DNA of 64,000 nt from Gymnopilus junonius (GCA_015501075.1 JADNYJ010000098.1:1-64000); one strand, 5' to 3'; shown: positions 45,784 through 58,513, counted from the stretch's first letter. Numbers and translations: made by a program. The notes: generated by a model not told the origin, from the letters alone.

Positions 45784-47881
45784 CTAAACCTTGGCATTGA
45801 CCTCCACGGTTGCCTTCTGGGTTAGTTCTTCTCTTTTTTGTTGCCGACTAACCCGGCGTTTAGGCCCTATCTTGATTGTAATCAAAACCAATGGCAAAGA
45901 TGTGACCGTCAGAACGCTAATAAGAACAAATGTCCACCCCGTGCCTATGGCTTTCGCGATAGGGTCGATGACAGAGACAAGGATGGCACTGAAGACACAA
46001 CGAAGTAAATTACTCTGAAGGTTTTGGACATTAACGTCTGCTTTTTGGCCAAAGAATTGCATACGCACGCATGCCGAAACCGATGAACTCTGACCAGGTA
46101 CTAAATCGATCAGGAGGGTCGTTGTGGAGGTCGTTACTACAATTGCAAGGCAGCCGACTGTATCGCCAGTGCAGACGTTAAGCATCCTTGTTAATGAATC
46201 AATCAAAAAGGGGCTACTCACTGATAAATTGCAGAATAAGTGATACCGCTATATTGACTTTGGCTTGTAAACACCAACCATAGCCAGCGCAGGCCGCTGT
46301 CGTGATTACAATAATATATGGTGTGAGTCGAAGGCGAGCCTTTCATTGAATGATCAATCACTCCATAAACTACCTTTAGATTATCTTGGAATTACGTACC
46401 CACTCCAAGGGAAAGTTCTCCTCACGCGACAAATCGACACCTGACAGGGAGCCTGAAAGGCCTGTTTGTACCCTTCGTTTGAACCTTCTAAATTCATTGT
46501 CCAGGAGATGTCCAGAGATAGCACTCCCTATGACTGTACCTCCACCCACTGACAAGAAACAAAGCCCAGTGTTGTCTCCGTCAGGAAAGGGTAAGCCGGG
46601 AACATAAGGGAGGATATTGTGACCACAATAGCATAGAAAGTCGCAAATGAGACAGCGTTTACGTATAGTAAGAAAAAGACGTCTAGATGACGGAAAAGGA
46701 TGAATGGGTTCTTTGGGACTTTCGAGGTTGCTTTAACCCCCCTAGCGGAGACTTTCTTTCCTATTATCGGGATTAAAGGCTTGTATAGAATAAAGATTTG
46801 GTCCCGTCCACTGTCGACAATATGGGGCAGAGTTTCTGGTTGGAAACTAACGGAATTTAGATATGAACAAACGTAAGAAAAATACAGTATCTTACAGAAC
46901 GATAACTAGACCGCAGATAGTTGATGCTATGCACACAAACCAGAACGTAGAACTGTAAATTTGACATAAGGTTGAGTCACATCATGTATCAGAGAACGAC
47001 TAACCGCCACCCAAAGTGTCCGGCCAGAGCGCCTCCTATAACAGGACCTAATGCTGGACCGGCCTTCGCAAGCAAAATTAGTTAAAATAAAAATCGAATA
47101 ACTGTCTATATCCACCGTCGGACCAAGAGAAAAGATTCCGAAGAAACCTCCTCTCTCCGCACGAGAAGAGATGTCACCAATCACCCCAGCGCCTGTAACA
47201 GGACTGATAAAAATTGACAATTCGGTATAAAGATTAAAGAGGATTACCTCACCTATGGCAATTGTGCTGGCGGACCCACATGCTTGGATACAACGGAGGC
47301 CCATTAACAAGCCGTAGTTAGAAGTAGGTACGAGAGCGAGCCCAATGCATGACAGCGACAAAATTATCAAGCACAACGCATACACTGGCCTTCGGCCATA
47401 GTGATCAGAGATAGGTCCCCATATCATAGGCGCTAGATAAATCTTAGCACTCAAGAAACGTGGGGTGCATGCTAATTACATACCAATACCTTGCAGGACG
47501 ACATATGTGGTAACCTATCGAATAAAGCGTTAGTAAATACCGGATTTCTTACGCGTTGCGTACTGTAAGATTAATGAGTTCTGTTGATTTGTGAAATGCT
47601 TTGGTGAGAAGAGGAATAGCGGGGTAGTAAATAGTCGCAGTCAATGGACTATTCGAGAGGAAAATTGGTCAGAACGATCACCCTTGGGCAGAGAAATGCA
47701 TGACGACGGACTTGAACAAGCCAGCAAAGGCAGTGAACAAGACTATGACCCATTTCTCTTTCTTTGAGAATCTGTCGATTGAACTTGAGCTCACTGCCAC
47801 GGGTTCCGGCTTGCTCTCCAGGACTTGAGCTTGGACGAAGTCCTTGTTGTCCTTCTCTGAACCATTCGGTGAGTTGTTCAT
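45784..47881 (-). CDS. DHA1-type MFS transporter, apparent frameshift
   Basis: The start MNNSPNGSEKDNKDF (47879-47881) leads to a cytosolic N-terminus and TM1 (KWVIVLFTAFAGLF). The frame continues with loop 2-3 IWGPISDHYGRRPVYALCL, AGVIGDISSRAERGGFFGIF, the central loop (PETLPHIVDSGRDQ), TM7 (DVFFLLYVNAVSFATFYAIV), CFLSVGGGTVIGSAISG and a C-terminal half ending at 45784. This layout fits fungal drug-proton antiporters of the QDR/DHA1 group in the plasma membrane. Between YPFLTETTLG and CFLSVGGG the frame changes by one base near 46560-46570 with no usable intron, so this copy may be inactive or the assembly may be wrong there. An upstream Met at 47923 is an alternative start. Confidence 0.7.
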
Positions 47882-48394
47882 GGTGGTAAAAGCCAGAGTA
47901 AGGAGTCGCAGTGCTTCACACAAAAGTCATAATAATGGATCGCGGTGAGGGACCGGGTTCGGTGACATGTAACCCACATCTGACAGCTATGACCGAGGTT
48001 AAGAGAGCAGGCGAACCAGCCTCGGATCGGCAATAAACCCAGACCGGAGTGCAGGTCAAAGTCAGGACCACCAGAACGTTACGGTTTAAAGGACATTTTA
48101 TTTAACTTTCGAAGTTCTGCACACGAATAATATTGTCGACATATTCTTTTGCGTGGACGATGTACACTTGAAGCTAATCTACAGGAAATTAAGGATAAGA
48201 AAAGAAACATCTGGTACAGGTCTATTCATGGAGGGCTCAGGCCCAATAATCACGGCACATGCTAAACACACCCACTACAGGCGACATCCTCAAAACACAT
48301 CTACGAGAGCTATAGTCCGCTAAATCCGTTATCGAAGATTAACGGGAAGTTCGGTTCTTCGTTGCTGGCGTGAGTGATAAATTCATTAGGCGCC
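47882..48394. other. Intergenic, no gene seen
   Basis: This contains the MFS promoter and the 3' region of the seven-helix protein gene. No motif stood out. Confidence 0.4.
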
Positions 48395-49811
48395 TTACGG
48401 GCTCACAGCTGGCCTTACTGAGGTCTGTTCGGCATCAATAAGATGAATATCGTGAAATCGACTTCCGTCATCGTGACTTTGCGTTTTTGTTCGGAGAACA
48501 CTAAATGCATATACATTGGAGTTAAAATTCCAGGTAACAGTGAGAAACACAAACGACGTGAGGAATGAAATCGAAAACACTGGTTGATAGAAGGATCAGA
48601 AAAAGAAATTGCATCATTACAGGCGCCTCACATCTACTTGCAACCAGGGTCATAGCCACCCACATATATCCACCGGAAACATTATACTTGAGGCAATTCA
48701 GGTCTCCAAAAGATTTTAATATGTAGGCACCAATTACTCACCAGTATCGTTGAGATGGAAGTTATAAGGCTGAAGAAATTGCTTAGGATAAATGTTGCAG
48801 ATAGACACTGAGTGAAAGAGTATACCAAGTGAACAAATTTGCTTCTATTTCCTGAGTCAGCGATATCGACGTATCATATGTATAACAAGCACATACCGAT
48901 GGCGATGACAAAGACGCGGTTCATTGCTGCGAAATGAGACCTCTCTTGGAGACACTTTTGCGATCTCCACCTTTTCCAAAGGCAAACGAAGAGGCCCACG
49001 GCCATCAAAAGGTCCGAAAATATGGATAGTATCCCAACAGCGAAGAGACACCATTTCCATCCAGCTGTCTGGTGGTGCAATGCGTGGTAAATGGCGGCCC
49101 CAACGTACGAAACTAGTCTTGTGAGGGAAAATGCTGCTGAAAGTGTAGGTATAATTGCAGAGAGTATGATTCTCGTTGTGGTTGTCGAGCCTTCTCCTGC
49201 AGAGAGCTTATACAACCTGAAGGCGAAGAACCACTAAACGGCAATTTGATCAGAATACATAATAACTTCACTATGACGGCGACCGAAATTCTACTGACCT
49301 GCACGAATGTTGTTATAATGACGGAGATTAACCCTGTCGTAAATACTCCAGAAGTTGCATAGGCCATGGCATCAGCGTCGTTGCCGAAACGGGGAACGAA
49401 GACCTGAGGAATAAGTCAAAAGCATATTCACAAAGGAATCAATACTCACCCCATATACTATCCATGCAGTGAAGCAGGTATGAATCGCCTCGAGAACCCT
49501 TGGAAGGTCGGAAACGTAAGCGTACAGTGCTTATCTTTATCCCATCATATCATTACCAGATCGCAATAACCTAAGTCACGGTTTCGTTAAGGTGGGGTAT
49601 TATGATGAAATCAAATTAACTCACAAAAATTTTAAGTTTCCATGGGCCAGACGGATGTAATCTGAGAGGTTATGTCAATCAGAAGCCAGTGAATGAAAAT
49701 TATAGCTCACCTAAAGTATATTAATGTCTGACACGTATTTAACCCGAAGAATACGAGGCTTAAGAAACAACCTAAGAGCAGGCTTCTGTATAAAGACTCA
49801 TAATCGGTCAT
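48395..49811 (-). CDS. DUF6534-like seven-helix membrane protein
   Basis: Exons 49811-49711, 49661-49625, a 14-base exon at 49570-49557 and a following exon join in frame. They read LYRSLLLGCFLSLVFFGLN (TM1), LHPSGPWKLKIFVIAIWVLEAI (across three exons) and HTCFTAWIVYG (TM2). Later exons give GVFTTGLISVIITTFVQ (TM3), WFFAFRLYKLSAGEGS, RIILSAIIPTLSAAFSLTRL (TM4), a WCLFAVGILSIFSDLLMAV helix and, at the end, FVFLTVTWNFNSNVYAF before a polar tail ending at 48395. The layout matches the basidiomycete-expanded DUF6534 family of GPCR-like proteins of unknown function. The exon borders between 48580 and 48900 are not settled. Confidence 0.65.
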
Positions 49812-50788
49812 GATGATCGTCGGAGAATATAAGGCAATGGACACAAGACGAGAGACGGTCTGGGAGCTCGTGAATTAGGGAGGAAAAGGGGGGCAATTTA
49901 GGAGTCAGAATATATCTTGCTTGATCCTTTATTGGCGCCAGGCTGTGTCCATGTATGGTGAATCATAAATAATGCGCAGTAAAAACAATCTGCCTTGGCC
50001 GAGGAGCTAAACGTCAAGGATAAGATTCTCAGACCCATGAGGAATGTAGTTGCGCCCAGTATCGCGAACGTGTACAACTATCCAGTCAGTTAGTCGTCAC
50101 AAGTTCAAAAAATTAGTCCGATACCGACCACAATGGGACATTTGGAATGTTATCTTGCAGCCTCGTTGACAATAGAAGCTAAAGGCGCACGGGCCTCATG
50201 TACTCGCAACGGCCTCCAGTCGTTTCCTCCAGAACTCGGAATATTCTTGAGAAAAAACGGACAAGTCACCCTGAAAAATGTTTACACTCGGATTAAGCAA
50301 ATTAAAATCATAATCAAGACAAGCTCAATCTTGTCTTGATGAAGTCTAATTGGATGCCATCGTGAGCGGCCTCATGCCTCACTTGTACGAGTAAACCTGA
50401 AGCCCCTCAATGGGATCGGCGACCCCCGGCAACGAGGTCTGCTGCATTGAGGTGCTGGTCTCTCAGGAATGTTTTTACACCTTAAAAAATTAATCTCCGA
50501 ACAACACGTCGAGGAGATAACCCCACCTTATTGCCTTTGCAAGGAAAGAGGATACAGTCAGACTCGGAGCCGAATCTGGAGTAAGTATTCTAGATCATAG
50601 TTGTCCAACAGTATGCTTCGTCGAACGTAAAAGAGTTGATAAGAGGAGGTAGCCCATGAAAAAACACTTAAACAGATGAGCTTGGGGTGTAGGTCAGCTG
50701 GTTCAAAGTCAGCGCTCGGGCCAAGTGCCGACTATTTAATAAGATGATCGGAGCTAATGGGACTAATCACGTACTTGCGTAATACGGT
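49812..50788. other. Intergenic, hairpin but no gene
   Basis: No coding signal is supported. A perfect inverted repeat at 50313-50340 is the only structure noticed. The interval separates two divergent genes, so both promoters should lie here. Confidence 0.45.
50313..50340. repeat. Perfect 11-bp inverted repeat with 6-base loop
   Basis: ATCAAGACAAG and CTTGTCTTGAT are exact reverse complements separated by CTCAAT. It could form a hairpin in RNA or be a dimeric protein-binding site. Nothing indicates which. Confidence 0.75.
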
Positions 50789-52095
50789 ATGCGCGCAACC
50801 CAGACATATCGCCTTTCCCGAGTTATTGGCCATGGGACATATGTGGGTAACCTCACTATAATCATTTCTGTGTCGTGTCTATCGTGCCAGCATGCTTCAA
50901 CCATTACTTACCACAGGCGCTCGTCTTCCAAGCAGTAGAGGCAAACTCAGGGCAGCAAGTTGCCCTCAAGAAATCAAGAGTATCCCAAAGAGTCAAGCGT
51001 CCTATCCTCCAATATGAGAGCCGTGTACTCCAGCTCCTCCAGGGGCACCCTGCAATTCCAGCGCTCTACGGATATGGACAGCTACCCCATTTCGAATATT
51101 TGGCGATGGATCTGCTAGGTCCTAGCATTAAAGAGTGTTCTCATGGCCCTATTTCTGTCACGACTGCCGTTCGTGTTGTTCTGCAGATGGTATGTGGTGT
51201 CCAGTCAACGCTCTTCCTATAAATGTTAATTTTTCTGCAAATCTGTCATAGCTTTCCGCCCTGAAACATATCCACAATTGCGGATTCGTTCACCGGGATA
51301 TCAAACCTGAGAATGTTCTCTGTTCTCCAATAGATTCGTCCAGCATCAGTCTTATCGACTATGGCATTTCTCGACCCATAAAACCTGGACCTCCAGCTAG
51401 GTATGATCCATTGAGCGAGTCAAAGCATGTTGTTGGGACCCTTCACTGGGCAAGTCTTAACGCTCACGACGGCATCGGTGTGTAGCCAATGATTTGAATC
51501 TTCCAGGTAAGAAATACTAATTAATTATATTTTAGATCTTGCACCACGCGACGATCTTGAATCCCTTGCCTATGTTGCTTTTTTCCTGTTACGTGGTGAC
51601 CTGCCTTGGAGAGCTACCGACTCCCGTAACGAATCGATGAAAAACAGCATGCGACGTATTCGTGCATGTAAAGCAGCAGTGTTGGGTGACACTCTTGGTA
51701 CCAACTTACCTGCAGAATTCGGTTACATGCTGGACTACAGCCGCAGCCTTCAATACGATCAACTGCCCGACTATGAGGAACTGCAGCGACGATTTACGGA
51801 ACTAAACGCACAGGTAGGAAACAATGATTCAAAGGCTCCTCTTGATTGGAGTCCTGTTGGAACTACAAAGGAGCCTAGCGGCGTTGATGTTCATTCAAAC
51901 AGAGAAGACGCGGAAAGTGACAGTGGTATGGGGAACGATGAAGACGAGGATGAGGATTTTTCAAATAGTTATTTCGAATGGGATATTGGGGATTGGGACA
52001 TACAAGGCGCACGAGATCGGAGCCTGACCCTCCGAACAGAAATGATGGAGCTAGTGAATAGTAGTATTCCTCAAATTGTAGAAGTGACTCAGTGA
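50789..52095 (+). CDS. Casein kinase 1-like protein kinase
   Basis: Four exons, 50789-50842, 50917-51189, 51252-51477 and 51536-52095, join to an intact 370-residue frame. It starts MRATQTYRLSRVIGHGTY, where the glycine-rich loop is split by intron 1. The ATP-binding lysine is in QQVALKKS (about 35), the catalytic loop is FVHRDIKPEN (about 123-132) and the magnesium site is LIDYGISR, with DYG in place of DFG. Then come HVVGTLHWASLNAH and PRDDLESLAYVAFFLLRGDLPW, typical of CK1 kinases. The C-terminus is acidic (NDEDEDEDFSNSYFEWD). The kinase core is short and many fungal CK1-like kinases of this type belong to lineage-expanded sets. Substrates are unknown. Confidence 0.85.
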
Positions 52096-52832
52096 ATGTC
52101 AAATTCAAATTCGATATTATTACAATATTGTAAAATGTCGAAGTGCATATACTTTAAAGTAAGACCAAGGAGGACGATACCGTCAGTGAGGAGGTTCGTA
52201 CCTGGAACTGTTTTGTTCTGCAGAAAAGCAAGCTTGGCAGATCGCCCATGGGCGTTTAATGTACCAGAGCTGTATTTGAACAGGTTCAAAGACAGGGTTT
52301 CGCTTGCGAAGCATAACAATATTAGATATAACACTAGAGAACTGTCATATAGGAAAGAGAGTTAGAAGGCATCCCTAGCAGCAACCAATTTAGCGAAGTT
52401 TACTAAAAAAAGACTCCTTTGGTTTTGCTTTCCAGTCCAGTGATAGTTTGCAATGCGACTTATCGGTTATTGAATATTAAACTGCTTATTTAGCTATTTG
52501 CCGTACCACCCTTCAGAAATAATCAGACTGCTGCGAGAGGATTCAAACGGATTCAAACTACTACTCAATCGTCAGTGAGTGTGGACCCAGTGCCTTATTA
52601 CCCCCTCAGTACTTCGATCCGCAATGCCCATAAGGAATTAGCCTTCAGCAGAGGAAGTTCCCTTACCAGACTACATTGCAGTGACATCTACGCTTTACGT
52701 ATACAGTTCATCAGCCTGGTTCCTTGCCTTCCTTGAGATGGAAGGCGAGTATTCCATGGTATCCATGGACCTAACTTCAAGGCGTTTGGGATATAAAGCC
52801 TGGTGTTTCAAGTCATCCGGGTGACCTTGATC
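52096..52832. promoter_or_regulatory. Intergenic with GH17 promoter
   Basis: No gene is seen. A TATA box (ATATAAA, 52791-52797) lies about 36 bases before the proposed start codon of the GH17 gene. Confidence 0.45.
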
Positions 52833-54140
52833 ATGACTTCGAGAAAAATTTCATTCTTCGCAGCTCTTGCTGTACTTTTTGTCAAGTCTGCTCTCGGTCG
52901 GAATCACCTTGCAGGACTGACGGTGTCCAACGGCATAGGCGGAAGTTCTGCATATACTTGCCGTACGCAAACGCAGGAATGTTTAATGTTTATCCTTGAC
53001 CTGATCTCCAATGCTCAAGGTTACTCTTTTGCAGTGGAACCAGGTAGCGAATGACGTCAAAGAACAGGGGTTTACCGCCATCCGAATTGAAGGATTCGAT
53101 TGTAAGGCTCTGGATATGGCTTCATCTGCTGCTGCAGCCGCTGGACTTCAAGTTTTGGCTGGAATATGGGTATACGTTAGTAGCTCATGCAGATTTTGCT
53201 TGCACATCCGACTGACCGACCATTACCACAGGGGACTATCGCTAATAGCGTTGTCCAAATCAAGTACGTCACTCTAGCAATATTTTATTCCTCTCCGAAT
53301 GTCTAATTCTTCCTAGCAATGACATCCAGACCTTCCGTGCGGCATATAAAAAGTACGGATCCGCAAGATACCTTGGGTTGACCATTGGAAACGAGGTCAG
53401 AATGTGTTGTTACCTGGTTCAAATCAAACCAAGAGGGCACCGTCTATTTGATTCATCAGGTTGCTGATTCTCCGAATAACATTATGATCAAGGTTCACGA
53501 TGTCAGAAGTGAAGTACTCATATTGTTGTAAGGAAAAAGAAAATGTCAATCTTACAGTGACAGGCTACCTTGGATCTGTTGGTGTAACAACACCTGTCTC
53601 GACAGCTCACAACTGGGTCACTGTGCGCGATAATCCCGCTCTTTGCGGGGGCGACTTTGCGGGGGCGAATGCACAGTAAGTTTAATGATTTAATCAATTA
53701 TTCATTGAAGGCAATTTCCAACTTTGATTCGATCCAGTGCGTTTTATGATGGGAATTTTGATTCGAATCAGACTGGGGATTTTGTCTTCAAGACTGTCGT
53801 CCCTGCTTTGAAAAATGCCTGCCCAGGAAAAAAGATTTATATCACCGAGTACGTCTCTTCCCAGGCGTCTATCGGCCCCACTACTTAGTTCCCATCAACC
53901 TTCCAAATTTGTAGGTCTGGTTGGCCATCCAGAGGTCCCAATAACCAAAAGGCGGAAGCTTCCATCGCAGACGAACGGAGCGCAATCGTCAACCTCAATT
54001 GCGCCGCCCGCGACGACACTAGCATCTCCGTTTTTGCATTCGAATATGACGACCAGCTCTGGAAAAATACTGCGAATGATCAAAGCTTTGGTATATTTGG
54101 CAAAGTTGAGCTTACTGGAAACGCACTCGGCGTCTGCTAA
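52833..54140 (+). CDS. GH17 beta-1,3-glucanase (glucan endo-1,3-beta-glucosidase type), damaged first splice donor
   Basis: The start MTSRKISFFAALAVLFVKSALG is a signal peptide; an in-frame ATG at 52803 would lengthen it. The mature part reads AGLTVSNGIGGSSAYTCRTQTQ, WNQVANDVKEQGFTAIRIEG, RYLGLTIGNE (acid/base Glu), SVGVTTPVSTAHNWVTVRD, CGGDFAGANAHAFYDGNF and KIYITESGWPSRG (nucleophile Glu), and ends at a stop at 54138-54140. Introns after exon 2 follow GT-AG. The protein would act in the wall or outside the cell on beta-1,3-glucan. At the end of exon 1 the expected donor after ACGCAG reads GAATGT instead of a GT site, so correct splicing is doubtful. Reading on without splicing meets a stop in about 23 codons. 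Confidence 0.75.
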
Positions 54141-54378
54141 TGTAAGGAGGTATAAGTAGAGTCACTCAATTGAACCCTATTCACGTACCACTTACATAGG
54201 TGAACGCTTGTTGTGCAGTTGAAAATGTCATAAGCACGGACAAGTTGCGTTTGACTACGTACTGTGCAACAGGATTTTTTTTCTGTACTACTTTTGGGAA
54301 ATAAGTTGAAGTAATATCTACACTACTGATGCAATAGTACGCAAAAATTCGAAGCAGAAAATAAGTGAGTCAATTAGT

Positions 54379-57300
54379 TTAGAACAAAACTTGAAACCTG
54401 CGAATCGGTGACCTCGGTCGCCTACCAGCTGAACCTGGCAACTGGGCCTGTCGGTGACGCTTGAAAATCTTCAGGCCTTTCGGTGCACTGGGATGTTCAA
54501 CGATACCAGGCGAAGTAGAAGAAGGAGGTGTCTGAGGCGCATCCATCATGGGAGCTGATTCAGGGCCACGAGTCGACTCCTTGCCACCACGAAAATATTT
54601 TCTGAACAAATTTTTCGCATTCACACTTGACGTCTTGACGTCTTCTTCAATAGATGGGCAGAAGTTGTCGTTTGTAGGTGCTTCTGAACTTTCTGCCAAA
54701 GGCGATGGTATCCGTGCAAAAGATGACAAGCGTGACGGTGACCTCGGAGATCGCAGGCGAGTGAACACCGAGAAGTCCGCCCACGTTGGGCTTGACGGAG
54801 GACTGAAAGGTGTAGCTATTCGTAAGCGACAGGGGGAAAGGGTTGTCGGAGATGGAGTGGTTTGTTCTGGAATAGCGGAAAGGCAGCGTTGAGCAAACCT
54901 CGTAAACTTGGACAACGGCCTTGAATCCTCCAGATTAATGAATTCATCAGCACCACCCTCTGCCGCAGGCGTATTAAGATCAGGAGAAGGACCAGTTGCC
55001 AATTGGGCCAGATTCTGACACGAAGCAGTGGTGGGCAACAAACCGTATTTCATACTATCTGTCAACCCCACTATGCTCGAAGTCGACAATTCCCGCTGTC
55101 GCGGAGGGCGCGAGGCTAGATCAGAAGGTAGGCCGATTCCAACACTGTCAGCACTTTTGCTTTCTTTTAATCCTGCGGCCACAGAGAGCTCGGCAGAATC
55201 TCCTGGAAAGGAAGAATTGGAAGAAAGAATGGCTGAAACTGCTTGCTCCGCCGAAGGTGATGCAGACGTGCCGTTCGACGACCCTGCGGAAAGTCCCTGG
55301 GAGGAAAAGGAAGAACCTGAAATGGCCGACTGGCGCCTCGAGATATGACTAGATGGCGAGCATGGACTGCGAGGATCATTTTCCGGCGTTAGAAGGAAAG
55401 GAGGAGAACCTGGAGGACTGTCATCACGGCGGCAATCGCGTAGAAAAGTTGGATTTGGGCGCAATGAGACAGTGTTGTATGCTGGAGGGTCACGATAAGG
55501 TTGGAAACTTGGAAGTGGAAAGCTCCTGTGAGTATATCCACAAGTTCCAAGTTTCACCTCGAGTTTAGGCTTTTGAGTGGACTTGGAATCAGTGGCCAAC
55601 GCTGGGAGACCCGAAAGGCGAACAGGGACGCCATTCTTCTGGGCCCCGTTATCGCCTAGTTCGTGGCTCAAAGAAGCAGACCCGGGAGGGGGAGGCTTGT
55701 ACGAGCCTTTCTCACGGAGAGCAGAACGCTGCTCGATCACATGGGATTCTGCAAGTTTGTCGTGCGCAGATCGGGGATGCTGCAGAGGCAAGTGACGCAA
55801 CTGCAGATCGCCAATGTCTGCATATTTATCCAGGACGCCAACAGGATCCTGGTCAAGAAACGCCACAACGTCCACCTCTTCGTCGGTCATATGAGAGGGA
55901 TCCTGGGACTTGTGCTTGGCAGAACCATGACTTTGGATCGACTTCGGGTTGGATGCCAGAACATGACTGTTTGCCTTGAGAGCAGAAGGCTCAATCACAG
56001 GCGCCGCATTGACCTCAGGCCTGCGCTCGTTGCGACGGGGTGGACGCGGAAGTCGCTTTTGGGGAAGGTTAGAGATGGGTGATAATGAGAGATCCTCGGT
56101 AGCAGTCGCGGCGTAGGATGACTGATGAAAGATAGCACCCAGAGGCTCGATCTTAGGATCAGCAACAATAGACTTGGCTGCTAGAGTTTTGTGTGTAAGG
56201 CATAGGAAGACAAGAGCAAACAAAAAGACGCACCAGGCGAAGACCGTCGATCATCTGCACATTCTTCGTTCACCTCGAGAGTGGCATTTGTGGCAGAGTA
56301 AAGCCTCGAAATGGAAGACGACGAGCATAAAGAGCTTTCTGCGCGTTGTCCAAGTCCAAGACCAATAACGGGTTGATTTGCTTGTTCAATCCTTCGTTGG
56401 ATGTCCACGAGGGGCCCAGACAGCTCATGGTTGCTCGGCAAGCCATAGTCGTCGGCGTTCGATAGGATGGCCTCAGCTTGCCGACGACTGAAGCTCGGGT
56501 CGTCTTTTGCTTCCCATGACTCCTCATAATATGGGCAGTCTAGGGGAAGCTGTGGGCCACATCAATGTCAGATTTAAAAAAATAGAAGAAATTGGAAGGG
56601 CTCACAGGAACTTGTGCCGACAGCGCAGAAGTACGGCGATTAGGTGTCGAATGCATGCCCATACCAAGACCAGCAGCGGTTTCAAGATGCATCAGAGCGG
56701 CAATATCTAGGTCTTCACCGGTCAAAGCATCAGAAGGAGTGCGGTGACTGATTCGCGACGAAAACATCCGACTCGAAATTGCCTGGACAGGAGAAGAAAG
56801 CGGCGAATTTGCATGTGCAAACGACTCGTTGTAGATGGCCGGAGAAGAAAGAGCATTGCTAGCGTCCAGATCGGGAGGCGAAAGGAGGAGCAACGAGACG
56901 GACATGCAGGAAGAAAAATCTTGACTGTAGAGGGACAACGGAGAACATTCTTGATTTAATTCCGTAGGCCTTATCACTGGTTTAGGTGGAATGCGAGGAC
57001 TACGAAAGAATGAATCGTCTTGATGAGGATTGCTGCCTTGGCTGGATTGAGCTGCATAGTCACTTGAATCCTCCAAGGAGCCTTGGGAATCTTTGACGAT
57101 ACTTGCTTCGCTGGCATGATCTGATGGGGGGCTAGAGGTCTGCTAGAAGAAGGAATGTTAAAAGTAAGGCAGATGAAAGAAATCAATGCCCATACCTGAA
57201 CGACACACGTGGCACCAAATGCTTCAGACCAGTCCTGAACCCCATGGACCCCAAGTTCTGTAATGACAACCTTTGATGACAAGGAGGGCATCCTGGGTAC

Positions 57301-57825
57301 GTTCTCCTCAACAGGGCCGGACTTCGGTTTCGCTCGTCTTTCCATAATCTGTAACGCGCGGCGGGTATTGATCGACTGGCTTGCTCGACCAAGCTTTGTT
57401 GGGGAGGCCGCAAAGGTATCGCAAGTAATTTCTTCTGATTCGCTGTCGGCGCTGTATCCCTGATCCCTCGGAGCACGCATGTTCGAACAAAGAGCGACCT
57501 TATCGTCAATATGGTCTGACTGCTCCTGGCCAGACTGGACCAGATTTTCCGCCAAGGAAGACGAAATCGATTTGCCAGCTTCATAATCGTCACCCGCCGA
57601 TTTGATGTCGCATCTGGATTGAGAAGGAGAGATAGGAGGGGTAAGGTCGGTCAGATATGCCGAACCCGACGAGTTTCGGGAATATCGACCAAAGCCCGCG
57701 GACGCGGAGGAGGAAGAAGTGGACGAAAACGATGCAGATGATCCAGAGAAGGCCTGCCTCTCAGCAACATGGAGAAGATTAGGAGGGCGGGGTACTAATA
57801 AGCCATTGGAGGATGTCGTATTCAT
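54379..57825 (-). CDS. Large serine/proline-rich protein of unknown function
   Basis: Four exons, 57825-57196, 57139-56606, 56549-56234 and 56180-54379, join to an intact 1,093-residue frame. The chosen start is MNTTSSNGLLVPRPP; an upstream in-frame Met at 57885 would add 20 residues that look non-coding. No enzymatic domain is visible. The sequence is low-complexity with many SP/TP motifs (LTPPISPSQS, SSSISRLYS, SPRSPSRLSSF), short basic stretches, and a basic C-terminus KGLKIFKRHRQAQ ... RRPRSPIRRF. It is probably a disordered phosphoprotein, perhaps a cytoskeletal or signalling scaffold, but that is only a guess from composition. Consistent splice phases support it as a real gene. Confidence 0.7.
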
Positions 57826-58513
57826 GTCAGTGTGTCGACAAAATTCAAGGAAAGGAAGGTGTATAATGAGTGGGTATTTTTGCATTTGGAAAGGCGATAA
57901 TCGGTTTTAATATTTTGGGGAAGAAAGGAGAGTTCCAGTCTTTTGTCGTCATCATATATGTTTGGGACTGGGAAGCGCAGGATTCATTAGACGTGTGATT
58001 CATATCTAAGTGCGCAGAAAGTCAGCGTAATATCCACAGCTATTCTGCCAACTTTGGCATTGACCTTTCCATTTCAAAAGCAGGGAAGGCTTAAGAACGT
58101 TGGTGGATGCTGGCCTACGACGTTGACTGTTGAACCTGGCTAAAATTGAACGCAACTTAGCATGTTGTCACAAAAGTCACATTTTCCAATCACCTGACCG
58201 CGTCGCGTCGCGTTCCAAGTTCCAACCTTAAAATAAAGGGTGAGCACAGAAAAGATCAGCAACAGAAAAAGGGCAAGGTCAAACGGCTCCAAGTTGAGAT
58301 ATAGATTACAAGAGTTGCTGGCATTGGACAAATGATCGGCTGAGTCCTCCTCGTGGTACTATAAAGGTAGTTGAATAAGATCTGCGCGTTGGAGAGGTTA
58401 TTCAACTTGAACTGGGTTCAATGGCATTCAAAGTTTCCGATCAAAGACACCAGACACAGATATGTGTATTTGGAAAATTGTAGTGTACAGTTCGAGATCT
58501 TGAAGTGCAGAAT
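57826..58513. other. Intergenic, no gene seen
   Basis: This holds the promoter of the serine-rich gene and the 3' end of the cyanase gene. No further feature was recognised. Confidence 0.4.

Noticed and set aside
54548..56082. Several plus-strand frames over the serine-rich orphan
   Set aside because: They are shadows of a low-complexity coding exon whose minus-strand phases are all consistent.
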